Position numbers and translations under genes: made by a program. Below the pieces are notes generated by a model. That model had not been told where the DNA came from. It searched no databases and was given only the letters and a program-made list of their open reading frames with translations. Positions 48,303-60,344 of a stretch of DNA of 64,000 bases are shown here, piece after piece. Source of the stretch: Coriolopsis trogii (taxonomy: Eukaryota > Basidiomycota > Agaricomycetes > Polyporales > Polyporaceae); NCBI GenBank assembly GCA_020543525.1, contig JAHYIO010000037.1:806001-870000 (forward strand), given 5' to 3'. Each line of letters starts with the position of its first letter. Position 1 is the stretch's first letter.

Positions 48303-51191
48303 TCAAGGGTCGGCCTCGCCCATTTGTACCCACATCCCACCCTGAGCGGCAACGTAACTCAGCTGACCAGGATGAAGCCACAGAAATGCACTCACATGCG
48401 AATATAATGTGAAGTGCGACTTCGGGCAAACCTGCTCGACACCCTTCCGACCCGGCGCCGCTCTCCACTCGGCGGGCGGTTTGGCGTCGGCGGGCTGGGC
48501 ATCGAGGTCGAGTGACATGGACGAGAAGTTCTGCAGGAGACGGATCATGAAGAACGACATCTCATTGTATGCGAACTGAAAATAGTTGCCATTCCACATC
48601 AGCGCCGCTTCCAAGTACAAGGAGAGGGAAGGGTGTGGCTTACCTGCTGGCCGAGACAGATGCGCGGTCCAGCATTGAATGGGAGGAATATGAACGGATT
48701 GGGAACAAGGTACTTTGTCACGCGTTCGTCGAGGAACCGATCGGGATCGAACTCGTCCGCTGAATGGAGGCTTCTTAGAGCTAGAAGAACATATCCGACA
48801 CGATCAACATACCTGTCGGACCCCAGTAGTCGGGATCACGGTGCATGTTGAACACAGAATACGAGATGCTAGGGAGCAGAGATGTCCTCTCGGTGCCAGT
48901 TATACGGAAACACGAAGGGGCTTACGCGGTCCTCGGGGGAATGTAGAACGGTTTGCCATGGGGATCCGGGTTCAGCAGAGTACCTTCATTGACAGAGAAC
49001 CTGGAGACCAACGCACGAACGCGTGAACGCAGCGCTCGCAACAGGCATTCAACTATGAATACTCACCTCATATCAAATGGCCTAGAAACGTCAGGAATTA
49101 GTGACCGCAAGAGGATCTGAACTGCAAAGCACTCACACAGGAGGGTAGAGACGAAGCGTCTCTGTCGAGCACGCAGTGAGTTAGCATTCGCGCCTTGTAC
49201 CATCATTGCTCACCGTTCAAAAATGCACGTAAATACTTCATGTTCCGAATATCATCGTATGTCGGCATCCGTGAGAATCCTACATGTTGCGCTATTTCTT
49301 CCCGTAGACGCTCGATGATTCGGGGGTTTTGGCATAGGAGATATATGCCAAAAGTCAAGGCAGCGGCAGTCTGTGAACAGGGTTCTCAGCATTAGCACGT
49401 CATCTATGCCGTGTTCGGAGTGGCAGAACTCACGGTGTCTCTGCCCGCAAGCAGAATGTTCAGAGTCTGATCATGCAGGATTGTTGGGTCTGCAGTATCA
49501 CGACTCTCAGTATCCAGGCAACGACCATGAGAATGCACGAACGCACCCGTGGTCTGCTTTACCAGATGATCAAGGAGCGTCTCCTCGTCCTGGCCTTCCT
49601 TGTTGTCAAGGTCTAGTCCGGCTTTCTGACGTTCTTCTTTCTTGCGTATAGCGTCCTGCAGAATAGGCTCGATGAATGCATCGACAACGGCCATGGTTTC
49701 CGCGGTCTGCGACTTGAATATCTCCTTCAATGGCCACAGCCAGCCAACACGGGGTCGTCCAGAGACGATGCGCTGTGCTGTCGCGAAGGCGTCCGGAAAC
49801 CTCTCCTTGACCGTTCTGCCTTGCAGTCCAGCAGGGCCCTCAGACGCTACCCCCTTCTTGGAACCGAAGGGTAGATACAGACTATGGACGCAGCTGCCAA
49901 AGAGGAATTCGGTCGCGGAGTCGATAGTGAATCTTGCTATCAGTTCCTAAAAGGGAAGCCGGTTCCAACGTCATACGTTTAAATGATCGTAAACCTTCTC
50001 CGTACCTGAAAGTCGAACCCGGTTCCGGAACGAGCGCATTCCCTGATGATTTTGAGAGTCGTGTTTGCATGTCTGTCGAATAGCTCAAAGTCGCTGATGC
50101 GTTCCCGACTGAAAAACGGACGAGACATGGAGCGATGGAATCTATGCGGTGCAAGCTGATCAGCGACCATGTCTGGCAGGTGTCACCAGCCTAGATTACC
50201 TCCATAAATCACCTAGCCGGGCAGCATCAGAGTATTGAACCCGAATTCGGACGTAGTGCGTACCATCAGCGTTGAATACCCCTGTTCCGAACAGAGAGTC
50301 GGTGTAGTCATGGAATACCTCGCCTATGAGAGGACCGGACATGAGCAGTGCTCGCGATGATTACAGACAAACAAACCCTTCTCGTAGTTGGCGAATTCTG
50401 TAGCTAGAATGGTCTACACACTGGATCAGCACATGCCAAACGCATTACGACGGTACACGACCCTCTTGGCAGCTTCCGCCTCCGGATAGATGTTCTGACA
50501 GCGTCTATATGCGCCCGAGCCATTACGCCTTTCTGCAGCAAGGAACCTGCATACGGTACCAAATTGACGGCATAGGCGGAAGGATGCTTATGGTACCTCA
50601 TGACGAGAGGCGTTCGGACGCATCGCAACACGCCTGTCTATCCAGATACGCATGAAGGATAGTGGCACTAACCTTGACCATGTTGGGGTCCTTAGTCGCA
50701 TACGACATATCCCAGAAAATACTGAATCTGAAGATCGGCCCGTGTGTTTGTTCGAAACCAAAGTCGAACATGTCCGCTGCGCACGGAAAGAAGGATCGTG
50801 TCCCGTATGAGAGTCCGTTCCCGAGTAAAGCTGAATGAATGCGTGAGCACTCACAAGGGTAGCCATTGGTGAACGCGTTCAGTATACCCTTCAAGATGTC
50901 ATAGTTGCCTGGCCAGCGCCCCACAAGGTCTGGCGGGAGAACAGCCCCAAGACGAGCAGCACCGCGGTGGTAAGACCAAACTCTATACCAGATGCGAATG
51001 GTGCATATGAGAGGACCGCTGAGGACGGCGGCCGCAATCCAGACCCAAGTGGGGAAGGTGACACCGTGGGAAACGTTGGCGCGGTAGGCAAGGTAGACAG
51101 CGAGTGGGGGCGCAGAGAGAACGACGAGGATGCGGATGAGGAACGGAACGCCTGGCGGGACCGACCTTGCGACCTTGAACTTGAAGCTCAT
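48303..51191 (-). CDS. Cytochrome P450, paralogue B2
   Basis: Closest to the gene at 45132. Starts [20 protein letters not shown] with ER anchor segments. Landmarks: [81 protein letters not shown]-helix LLAGRDT (about 49431-49460); ETLRLYPPV (about 49138-49163); [31 protein letters not shown] meander; haem loop [15 protein letters not shown] (about 48650-48700). Ends WVQMGEADP. The intron between PNMVK and [13 protein letters not shown] (50414-50672) is 259 nt, five times the normal length here. All catalytic residues intact. Confidence 0.9.
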
Positions 51192-51728
51192 GTTTCCGTC
51201 GGTGGTGGCCAGAGAGCGCAAGAGGTGTGGCAGGCTGCGGACGGGCGCGGTCTTACGAACATCTATATGGGCGTTGGACGCTGATAAAGGTCGTCTATAG
51301 ACACATCCGCACATCTCAAGATGAACTGTAACCCATGACGGCATGGGCCCCGGGCGTAGGTGTGGGTGTCAACTCGGTCACTGTGAACCCTACCAAAAAC
51401 CCTGGCCGCCGGCCGTCGTAAACAGATACTACATCAAAGCAGTATATATGTTGACCACCGCCAACGAGTCCATGGTTCCCAATATATATTGTAAGAAACA
51501 TCCATGCTAAAGGGTATCATATAATCGACGTGGCCTACAGACCTGATTGAACCATAGTTCAAAGCAAGTAATCTCCTCCCTATGATCCAAGCACTTCTAC
51601 AACAATCACATACAAGTAGTAGAGTCCTTTCCCTCATCCCAGCGTGTAGGTAAATGCAACGCACGAATAGCCCTACCCTCCGAAGGCTGCGCACAACAAT
51701 ACTTATAATCCACCGTACACTGTCTTCA
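51192..51728. other. P450 B2 promoter and 3' flank of the GH79 gene
   Basis: 537 nt, AT-richer than the genes on either side (several atatat runs at 51446-51490). No gene seen. Confidence 0.5.
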
Positions 51729-53774
51729 TCAAACCAAGGCGAAAAAAGTAGTCACCGCCACCCCCAGTATCCCAAGAGCAAGTCCAGCATTCCGCCTCTC
51801 TGCTCCATTGTCCCCCGAGCCGTCCGAGCCGTCCGAACCATCTGGACCCGACCCATTCGTGCTCGTCCCGTTGCTGGACCCGTTGTTCACCGTCGTCGCG
51901 TTTGTCTGGCCACCGACAAATACGACAGCAATGCCAGGCCCCGGCACCTGTATCGTACACCCGCCCGCGCACGACACTGTCTTGTCCGGCACCCCGGCCG
52001 CAAACGTCGCCTGCACGGGCACGCCGTCTCCAACACCCGCATACGTCTTCCCGCCCCACGCAATCTCCGTCTTCTCGTTCACTGACGCCGCGGCGAGGAC
52101 CCGGATCGTGATATCTCCAGCGGCAGCAGAGATGAGCGCCCCATCGATGGCATAGTCGGACGTCGCGCCCGTCCGATTGGCAAAGTTCAGTATCACAAGG
52201 CTGTGTACGGTCGGCGACGCGCCGTCGTAAATGGCATAACCTGCTGAGTTCGCGGTCGGATCGTACATCGAGTTCTTGACGTTCAAGTCGACAACGCGGC
52301 TCCCGTTCGCTGCCTCGAGTGCCTCGGCCACAGGTAACATCCCATAGAACGCCGGGTTGGTCGTCCACGCGCCAGCCCCACCCGCGACAGCGTCCGGTGG
52401 GTCGAACGGATTGTATGTTACTCCTCGCTCACGAGAGTGGAGGTACGCCCCTGTGTACCCCTGGGCGGCCATCTGCAACGCGTAGTCGGTCGTCCACATG
52501 GCGACGCCAAATGTGTCGGACACGCCGGGATAACCACCGCACGAGATACTATTGAATTCGTCCATCAGCACCGGCTTCTTCTGTTGGGCTGCGATCTGCA
52601 ATCCGTGAGACTGCCACTGTGCGAGGCCGACCGTGTTCGAGTGGACGATGTAGTGCTCCACGCCGAAAGAGGGGTGTCCCGTGCAGGTGTCCTGCGGGTA
52701 ATGCTGGAGGGTGATGTACTTGAGCTGTTGCGCGTACTTGCTCAGCCATCCAGACTGGAGCACGGAAGCTAGATCCTGCCGTGTTTGATCATATCGTAAG
52801 CGACATGTCATGCGGCGGCAGATTTTGATATAGATATCATACCCAGAAGCAACATATGGTAGGGCCAGCGATATTATCAAGGGACAGGACGTCGCCTTTC
52901 GGCGTGTTCTGGAGGTTGTCGAATACAACAGAGTAATCCTGTATGCGTCTCCAGATGAGTAGAATCCCTGCCATATTCGACGGTGCACCTACTCCGATGT
53001 AGTCATCGGTGGTATAATTCTTGAGGTTTGGGCGTTGCCCGTGCTTGCTGTACAAGTCGGGCTCCTGATAGCGAAACACAACGGATGAGCGCCGACAGAC
53101 ACGGCAGCATGATTGAAGCCACTTGCATTGCCTAGCAGGTACGCGTCGAGACTGTCACCCAGTGCCTTGGATGCATCTCCGGCCAACAGGGGTATATTTG
53201 TATTGTTCGGAGTGCGCAAACTTAAACCTAAAACCAATGCAAAAGTCAGCATCCGTGACGGAGTGGGAGAAAGTGTTATTTCCGAGAGCGACTCCAACCC
53301 TCACATCGAAGTCGAGAGTGTGAAGTGGGTATAACGTGACTGACCGATGAGGTAGGACGCGCCTGAGCCCCCGAGGGCGGCACTGACCCCCTTCATGACG
53401 TCGAATAGCTGAGGCCCATAATTGACCGGCTGGTCGTTCGAGTTCGCGTTCGGGTCCGTGAACTCGATGATGCTCTGCTGCCCCGGCACATATGTCGAAC
53501 TGTCCATCGAGTTGCCCCCGAGCCGGATGCGCACAGGCTTGCCAGATCCGTGCGCATGCAGCGCGGAGAGATACTGCACGAGAGGCTGCGGGATTCCCTC
53601 CGTCGTGTTGCCAAAATAGTAGTTGATGAACGAGAGCTCGAGCGAGAAACCGAGGAAGTTGGAGTACACCACGTTCGCGTCAGCCGCCGGCGGGTTCGCG
53701 GGGGCGGTCACCGAGATAGCGGCCAGCGCTGACCGGGCCGAAAGCAGCAGGCAAAGCGAGAGCGTCTTGAGCAT
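51729..53774 (-). CDS. GH79 family glycoside hydrolase, GPI-anchored (beta-glucuronidase-like)
   Basis: Signal peptide MLKTLSLCLLLSARSALA at 53774. The TIM barrel reads FLGFSLELSFINYYFG, VRIRLGGNSMDSSTY, YLLGNEPDLYSKHG (acid/base Glu) and PVLMDEFNSISCGGYPG (nucleophile Glu). WTTDYALQMAAQGYTGAYLH and a C-terminal beta domain follow. The tail is a Gly/Ser/Asp/Asn linker and then GLALGILGVAVTTFFALV, fitting a GPI signal, so the enzyme probably stays on the cell surface. Exons 1-3: 53774-53345, 53227-53127, and 53064 onward; the second intron is GC-AG. GH79 enzymes release glucuronic acid or its 4-O-methyl form from glycans such as arabinogalactan. Confidence 0.92.
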
Positions 53775-54896
53775 CGAGGTCGACGGAGAGCGTCCGGGTG
53801 GACGGATGGAGAGGCTCCGAGAGCAAGAGGTAAGAGACAGGCGAGAGAGAAAAGAACGGCGGCGCGAAGAACGCGAGGATGGGGAGAGTGGAAGGAAACG
53901 TTGCGTGAATGATCGAACGGCTTTATCTGCTGGAGGGCATGCAGGCTCGTTGGCTATAAGACGGATGGTCCTGACCGGAGCCTCAGGGGCGCCGGCGAAG
54001 GCTGCCCGGCAGGCGCGTTGGATAGACATTGGAGTGCACAAGGGCCTAGGGCGGATATCGAACCAGAGCCCAACCTAGAGCAAACATCAATCTCTCGCCA
54101 TCTGACAGCTCAGGCGTTACCATACCTCGGGACCTCTTCAACTTGAATCTGCGAGCGACAATCAACATAGACGAACAGGATGCAGCAGGGTGCAACGAGC
54201 ATGCCCATAAGAGGCAAGGGTCGAGTCGCGGCGAACTTGTTGCTGGACCGCACTGGTTAGTGTCCAACAACCGAAACATGCGCTGCATGGTAGGAAAATG
54301 AATGAGGAAGGTGTTTAGCTACAGTCTTTCCCTGTCCACGATACAAGGATACTAGGCGAACCTTCAAAGCACAAAGCACTGATGAATGTGAGTGCTCACA
54401 CTCATGTCCGCTTCATATTCGTAATTGTATGTCACGCGGGCGCGCGAATTGGCTCCGGGCACCGACAGGCCCGGACATTACTAGCCAGAGTCCGAGCTTT
54501 GAACGCGCTGGCGCACTACGACGTCTCAAACACCCCGCCCCCTACCTGTAGAGGTATTCGAACGTCATCACCTCAAAATAGACCATCAAGGAACATCGAC
54601 GACACACCTTCGAGACTCGGGCAATATTCGCCGCCTTTCTCGCAGCAGCAGGGTTATCCTATACTGGGGTTAGTATGCCCGACCTAGTGGAACGGGGCGC
54701 AACATTGCCCATGTCAAACGACAAGACCGACGTCAGCGTATACCCACACCGATACAGTGTGATTGAATGCCGTCGATAGAGGGGGAACACTACTGTACAA
54801 AGGGGGGTCAACGACACAGAGCCGCGAAAGCATACTCGAGACAGGCAGCACATCAGGGTCCTCCAAACCGCTATATTACAGACATACCCATATTTT
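53775..54896. other. 1.1-kb intergenic region
   Basis: Upstream of the GH79 gene (GA-rich on plus strand at 53815-53885, i.e. CT-rich promoter) and downstream of the AAA ATPase stop. Open frames up to 151 codons have no motif. Nothing else seen. Confidence 0.5.
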
Positions 54897-56958
54897 CTAA
54901 ATCATGCTGAGAAGATGCTTCGGGATCGAGGAAAAGGTCATAGCGCGCAGCTCTCTCTGCCTAGCGCCAGCATCACCATGCGGACCTGGCGTAGGGGGTA
55001 GCGCGCCAGGCATCCTTCCCACATGACCGGGAGCTGCATCCCAGACGCGATCCTGACCGACGGACCGCTCATCGATATGGGTAAACCGACCGGTGCTGAG
55101 ATGCGGCGTGACAGAACTCGGAGAACCCAGGGAAGGCACCCGAGGAACGCTCTGTTGGAGCAACTTGTCTTTGTCCTTGTCGAGCTGGTCGCGGAGGGAC
55201 TTGATTTGTCCCATGAGCACCTCGTCAAATTCGCGCTTGTCGTCGTCTTCGAAGCCAGCCATGAGGACGAGAGTAGACACGCTGTCGCGGTGTTAGTTTG
55301 AATGCGGGAGGGGCATAGAGTAAAAGACAGAACTTACAATGCTTCTTTCAGGTACGCAAAGCTAAAGCCATCCGTTTTTGCAGTTACTTCTTTAACGAGA
55401 TCATCTGGAAATGAGATGCTGTCGTTATTCTTGAGCTTGTCCTGCCAGTACTTGATATACAACGTCCGCTCTTCCTCGTCCGGATCGTCGAATAGACTGC
55501 ACCACGTGTCAATGGTCAGCAAAAGTATATATGCATGACAATTGCGCTACTTACTACTTGCGGTCAAACCGGCTGGGACGGCTGTTGAGGGCAGGATCGA
55601 GACGGTCGAAGTGATTGGTCGACCCAATGATGAGCAAGCCGTCGTTGCCTTCGAAGCCGTCGAGCTGGTTCAAAAAGAAGGATCGGTTGGAGTCATTGAT
55701 GAGGGAGTCAAGGTCCTCGAGAATGAGGACGCAGGGTGCCATCTGTCGCGCTTTGTCGAACACTACTTGCATAGCACCTTCTTCCCCCATCCATGACCTG
55801 AAAGACTTCACATAGAGCGGGGCATATCCTTTCGTCTCGCAATCTTTCATGACCGCCTTCATGCTGATGGTCTTTCCATTTCCTAGGAAGAATTACTCCA
55901 GCTACCAAATGATACAGTTGAAAACATTGACGGCTTACCAGGTGGCCCGTACATGATGAGACCACGCTGTGCACGACAAGTCAATACCCAGCAGAGCTGT
56001 AACGCACGTGCTTCAATGTACCTTCCATGGAATAGCGAGCGACTTGTATAGCTGCTCCGACTTGAAGAAGCCGTAAATATCCTTCTGCAGCGCAGCTTTG
56101 AACTGCTCCTTCAGGATGACGTCGGCCCAGTTGGCCTTCTGTACTTCTACCCATAGTCCATGGTCCTTTTGCCAGAAACCGGAGTTGAATACAAGAATCT
56201 CGTCATGGAGCTGCGCGTTCCACGCCCCCGCAGCGAGCATCAAGGCCCGCGCAGGCTCCTCCGAACCCTCATGAATGATGTAGTGTTGAAGCATCGAGCC
56301 AAACCCGTACGGGTACTGCGACGCAAAGTGAGCGCATGATCTTTATGGAGGGCAATGACACTCACCCTGACAACATACAAGATGAAGTCATATTTCTGCA
56401 GAAAGGCAACTGGTAAACCGCGCAGTCGAATGTTCAGGAAATGGCGAACGTACATCCCAGGCCACTCGAAATGAACCGAATGAAACGGAATTGACAAGCA
56501 CGCCGGGGATCTGAGCCATGCGTCTTGCCAGCGGGATGAAGTATACACTGGTGATCATGTCCGGAGGGGACATTGGCTGCGCTACAGCGCCGGGGAAACC
56601 AAGGATGTTGACGCTACTGTCGTTCGCAAGGGTGATTGTATGATTGGGGTACAGCTTGCGCAGCTGTCTGGCACTGTGTGATACTTGAGCAGAGAACTTG
56701 CGACTGTAGTCAGGTAGCGTACCCAAACACGGCAGGTTCGCTGAACTTTGCTGACGCTACGGAGAGGACAATGATTGAGGACATTAGACGGGTGCATCTC
56801 ACCGGTGTTCAGGCCAAATACCCACCCTGGTCCGTCCAAGGTTCGTACATAGGGTCTGCAGGGGCAGAAGTACCGTCCGCGCCATCCTCCTCGAAGCTGA
56901 CCTTGATGAAGGCCTCCTCGAGGTCTTGTGAGAACAGGGGTGGTTGGGAGTGGACCAT
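54897..56958 (-). CDS. BCS1-like AAA ATPase
   Basis: One AAA module: Walker [15 protein letters not shown], split by an intron inside GPPG/NGKT (about 55885-55936); Walker [12 protein letters not shown]; sensor region [17 protein letters not shown]; and RPSRFDRK with the Arg finger. C-terminal AAA lid: [20 protein letters not shown] then LKEAL. Before it lie [20 protein letters not shown] and [20 protein letters not shown], resembling the middle domain of BCS1-type ATPases. A disordered tail of about 90 residues (from [15 protein letters not shown]) ends in LLSMI. Exons upstream of 56590 are uncertain; ATG 56958 is the most likely start. No transmembrane helix was clear, so a mitochondrial Rieske-maturation role is not shown. 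Confidence 0.82.
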
Positions 56959-57295
56959 GTCGATGAATGCAGACACTAGGAAGAGACTAGTATCGAGCAA
57001 GGTGTGCGTGTTCTCGTGTTCTTGTGCAAACGTAGGCGTGTGAGATCTAACTGCGCAAGAAGGACTGACAACTGAGTTGCGCTGCGCACAAGCACGAGCG
57101 GCGACTGTGGTCAACACTACTGACAACAGGACTGCGTCTTGTACTCTGTGAGCGCTCTCGACAGCCCGGGCCGTCCGCGTCAGTCTCAGAGTCATTGGAC
57201 TCGAACGCCCACCGCGAGCCACGTGCCGCACTCGGACTTCTCCGGGTATAGAGTGGAATGCGGACGTGCGCACAAACTTCCAGTTTACGTCGACC
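56959..57295. promoter_or_regulatory. Divergent promoter, AAA ATPase / TOM20
   Basis: 337 nt between start codons on opposite strands. No distinctive site recognised. Confidence 0.55.
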
Positions 57296-58070
57296 ATGTC
57301 CTCCTCCCGGACGTCCACAGTCTTCACCGTTGCGGCCGTCACGGTCCTCGGCGGTCTTGTTGCGTACGCTGTCTATTTCGACTACAAGCGGCGAAATGAC
57401 ACCGAATTCCGCAAGAAACTACGTATGTGGCGGCTCATTGTCTACGTGTGGCACGTCAGCCTTTGCTCACACTCATGTCGCACAGGGAAAGAGAAGAAGA
57501 AGGTGACGAAACAGACGCAGCAAGCAGAGGCCGCCGCACAATCCGCGCACGCCATCAGCGCAGCGGACCTCAAGATGGCCTTGCTGAAAGTCCGGGAGGA
57601 GGAGTTGCCACCAAGTCCGGACGAGAGGGAGACCTACTTCATGATGCAAGTCCAGGTTGGTGATCAACTGGTACAAAAGGGTGCGTAGTGATCTACTCTC
57701 GGTGGTTGCCCGGCATTGAACTCGTTATGAAGGTTCTGCCTTCTATCTCCCGGCAGCCATGGCTTTCTTCCGTGCTCTCAGGGTATACCCTTCTCCCGTA
57801 GAGTTCATCATGATGCTACAAAACACGCTGCCCGAGCCCATCTTCAAGGTATGTTCATACACCCAGCCGCGAAACGCTTGCTCACATGTCATTCAGATCC
57901 TCATGGAATTGGTCAATGCCGATGTGAGTATGCCTCCAGACTCGGAGAAGCCGCGTGAGGAGCCTGCAGAAGAGGGAGAGACGAGTCCGGTGCGCTCGGG
58001 CCCTCCGTCTGAGGCATCCTCACAAGAGTGGGATAGACTCACGGACCCGGGAAGTCAAGTGGCACCATGA
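57296..58070 (+). CDS. TOM20: Mitochondrial import receptor TOM20
   Basis: Four exons: 57296-57422, 57486-57680, 57733-57848 and 57897-58070, summing to 612 nt (203 residues). Signal anchor TVFTVAAVTVLGGLVAYAVY followed by the basic FDYKRRNDTEFRKKLRKEKKK is the MAS20 hallmark. The presequence-binding TPR-like domain follows: REEELPPSPDERETYFMMQV, VGDQLVQKGSAFYLPAAMAF, FRALRVYPSPVEFIMMLQNT. The tail is SSQEWDRLTDPGSQVAP. Anchored in the outer mitochondrial membrane, where it receives presequence-bearing proteins. The next gene, on the same strand, begins with an exon lacking its own ATG (see finding). Confidence 0.95.
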
Positions 58071-58201
58071 GTATTGTTCGGCTACCATTAGCACGAGGTC
58101 TTGAATGACTGCACGCTACTTTTCCGACCCTCGTTCCCTTTGTGCTTGGCAACTTTTTCTAATATACGCTATTTTCCCCTCTCTATGTGCTTTACTGTCA
58201 G

Positions 58202-59683
58202 GTTGCAGCTCGTGTCGAAGGTGAGCTGCCATTCTCCCTGACTAGCCGTAATGATTATATAGCTGAGTGCCTCTGGGACGTCACCGACTCAGGTTACTAC
58301 GACCATTTCCCACCAAAGAGAATGAATGTGTCTGTGCAACACAAGGGCACAGGCCAAGGCAACCAGGCTACAAAGAAGATTCTTGTCGCTGAGAGGGACT
58401 TCGCTGAAGGAGATGTGATCTACAAGGTAATGGATGGTACTTAACCAGGCATGATGATCACGCATCTCATTCACTTTGACCTAGGAATCTCCTGTCGTTG
58501 TCGCCCTCGACGCGGACCTCGAAGGTGCAAATGAGTATTGTTCGTACTGCTTCCGCAAACTGGCGGAAACCGAGCGGTGCGTCAACGAGAACGACAAACT
58601 CGGTTCGACCTTCTGCTCGAAGGAGTGTCAAACGAAGGCGAACTACTCCTGGCAGAACATGTTCTTCGGTCTCGACCCCTTGCTGCCTCCGGAGCTGGAC
58701 CAGGGTGCGAACGCCTTGACGGTCGACAAACGGGACGAGGCACAGAAGGCGTACCTCGAGTGGCTGAAGAAGAACGCAAAACTAGCCAACATCCTCGCCG
58801 CACGCTTCATCAGCAAGCAAGTCGCGCTCGAGACGCAAAAGCTGATGGCGAACAAGGCAGGCCCGCTTGCGAAGGAGATCGAGGCAATGGCCGATGGCGA
58901 CGGCTTGTACGGCATCCAGGACCATCTTGAACGTCTGCGGTTCGTTGAAGGCAACGTCTCAGACGATGAAGTCCAGCTTCTCCGGGATGTGCTGGGGGCT
59001 GCTCTTCCGGGTCTTGAGGGGTCTGTGCTGGAAGACAAACATGCGATCCTGGTTGGTAAGATGGCTTATAACGCGATTGGGATCTGCCCCAAGGGCGGTC
59101 GCAGCGACAGGGTGAGCCCTCCTCTTCTGCACCTTTGACGTCCTATATTCTGACACTGCTTCCCAGCCTGTGTCCACTGAGCGGCCAGAGGACCAAGAAC
59201 GAACTCGTACCGAGTACGGAACCTCGCGCCAGATCGGAGCCGGCATCTACTTCGTCTCTTCCTACGTACGTTCGACTCTCTCCTACTGATTGAACCCAGC
59301 AACCACCAGCTAACCACGCGTTCCCGCATCCTTCCTTTCCTCCACAGCTCCAACACTCCTGCGACCCCAAGACCCGCATCTCATTCACCAACTCGAACGA
59401 GCTCGAGCTCATCGCCGCACAGCCTATCAAGAAGGGCGACGAGCTCACCGCCGCATGGGTCGACTACGTCCAAAAAGAAGGCGAGACGATGGAGCAGGCC
59501 CGCCGCCGGCGCCGCGTCGAGCTCGCCCGTGGCTGGAAGTTCAAGTGCGAGTGCGAGCGCTGCGTGCTCGAGGTCATCGCGGATCTCGAGGCCGAGGACG
59601 CGGCGCTCGGGGTCAGCACGGACGAGTCGAAGGTGGAGAACGTCATGCGCCACGAGCGCATTCCTGACAACGGCCCCGACTAG
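58202..59683 (+). CDS. SET-domain protein (SMYD/SET5-like), 5' end unresolved
   Basis: Visible exons: 58202-58426, 58485-59111, 59167-59265 and 59348-59683 (1287 nt, 428 residues). SET signatures: ATKKILVAERDFAEGDVIYK (SET-N); EYCSYCFRKL..FCSKECQTK (remnant of a zinc MYND-like insert); YGTSRQIGAGIYFVSSYLQH and HSCDPKTRISF (SAM/substrate pocket); KKGDELTAAWVDY; post-SET Cys cluster FKCECERC. Such proteins methylate lysines of histones or other proteins. The first exon starts at a good acceptor (TTTACTGTCAG) with VAARVEGELPF, and no in-frame ATG precedes it. Either a short 5' exon was missed or the transcript joins TOM20. Confidence 0.85.
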
Positions 59684-60344
59684 ATTCCACAGTCAGCCGT
59701 GGTAGTTATAGCCCCCAGGGACTCGCCTGCTGGACATACGAGTAGGCGCAAAGCCCTCCTGTCCCATGCGGGACGGTACTCTTATGAAGTCGCTTTCGTC
59801 CGCCAGCATATGGACCTTGTTTTGCATGCACGTATTTCGTGATACAATTGGCATTAGATATATCTAGACTACCGTAATAATGTTGAACACGCCGCTCGCT
59901 CTTGTTTGATACAAGGTGTTCGGAACAGAGTAAGAAAGCAGATGAGTATTACAAGGTACAGGTGCTTTGTTGTTGATAGTGATTGTTGTAAGAAGCTGCC
60001 CAAAGAAACACGACTTATGGTACCGGAGCGTCGTAGAAGCAGTGCCGCAAGAAGAGAGGAGGGGAAGGAGCAGAAGACAACTTAACGCCTAAGCAGCAGT
60101 GCTAGTAATACACATATATACAAAGCAGGTATGACAGCTGGGGTGATACAGAGCGTCGACGTCGTGGACAATAGACAGTAGACAGCGTAGGGTGACGATA
60201 GGGAGGCAGGGAACAACCAGGAGTAGCGCTGCAAAGTGCGAGTGCGAGGTGTTACAGACGACTGTCGATGCAGTGGAGGCGATTACAATCAATACTAGGA
60301 TAGTGAATATCGTGTCATCGTCGTCAAGCTTCGTTCGGACCGTC
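59684..60344. other. Convergent 3' flanks
   Basis: 661 nt between the SET gene stop and the stop of the four-cysteine gene. No gene, repeat or RNA seen. Confidence 0.55.

Noticed and set aside
30413..51191. The P450 array as part of a secondary-metabolite cluster
   Set aside because: No polyketide synthase, NRPS, terpene cyclase, transporter or pathway regulator lies near it. The intervening genes are housekeeping.
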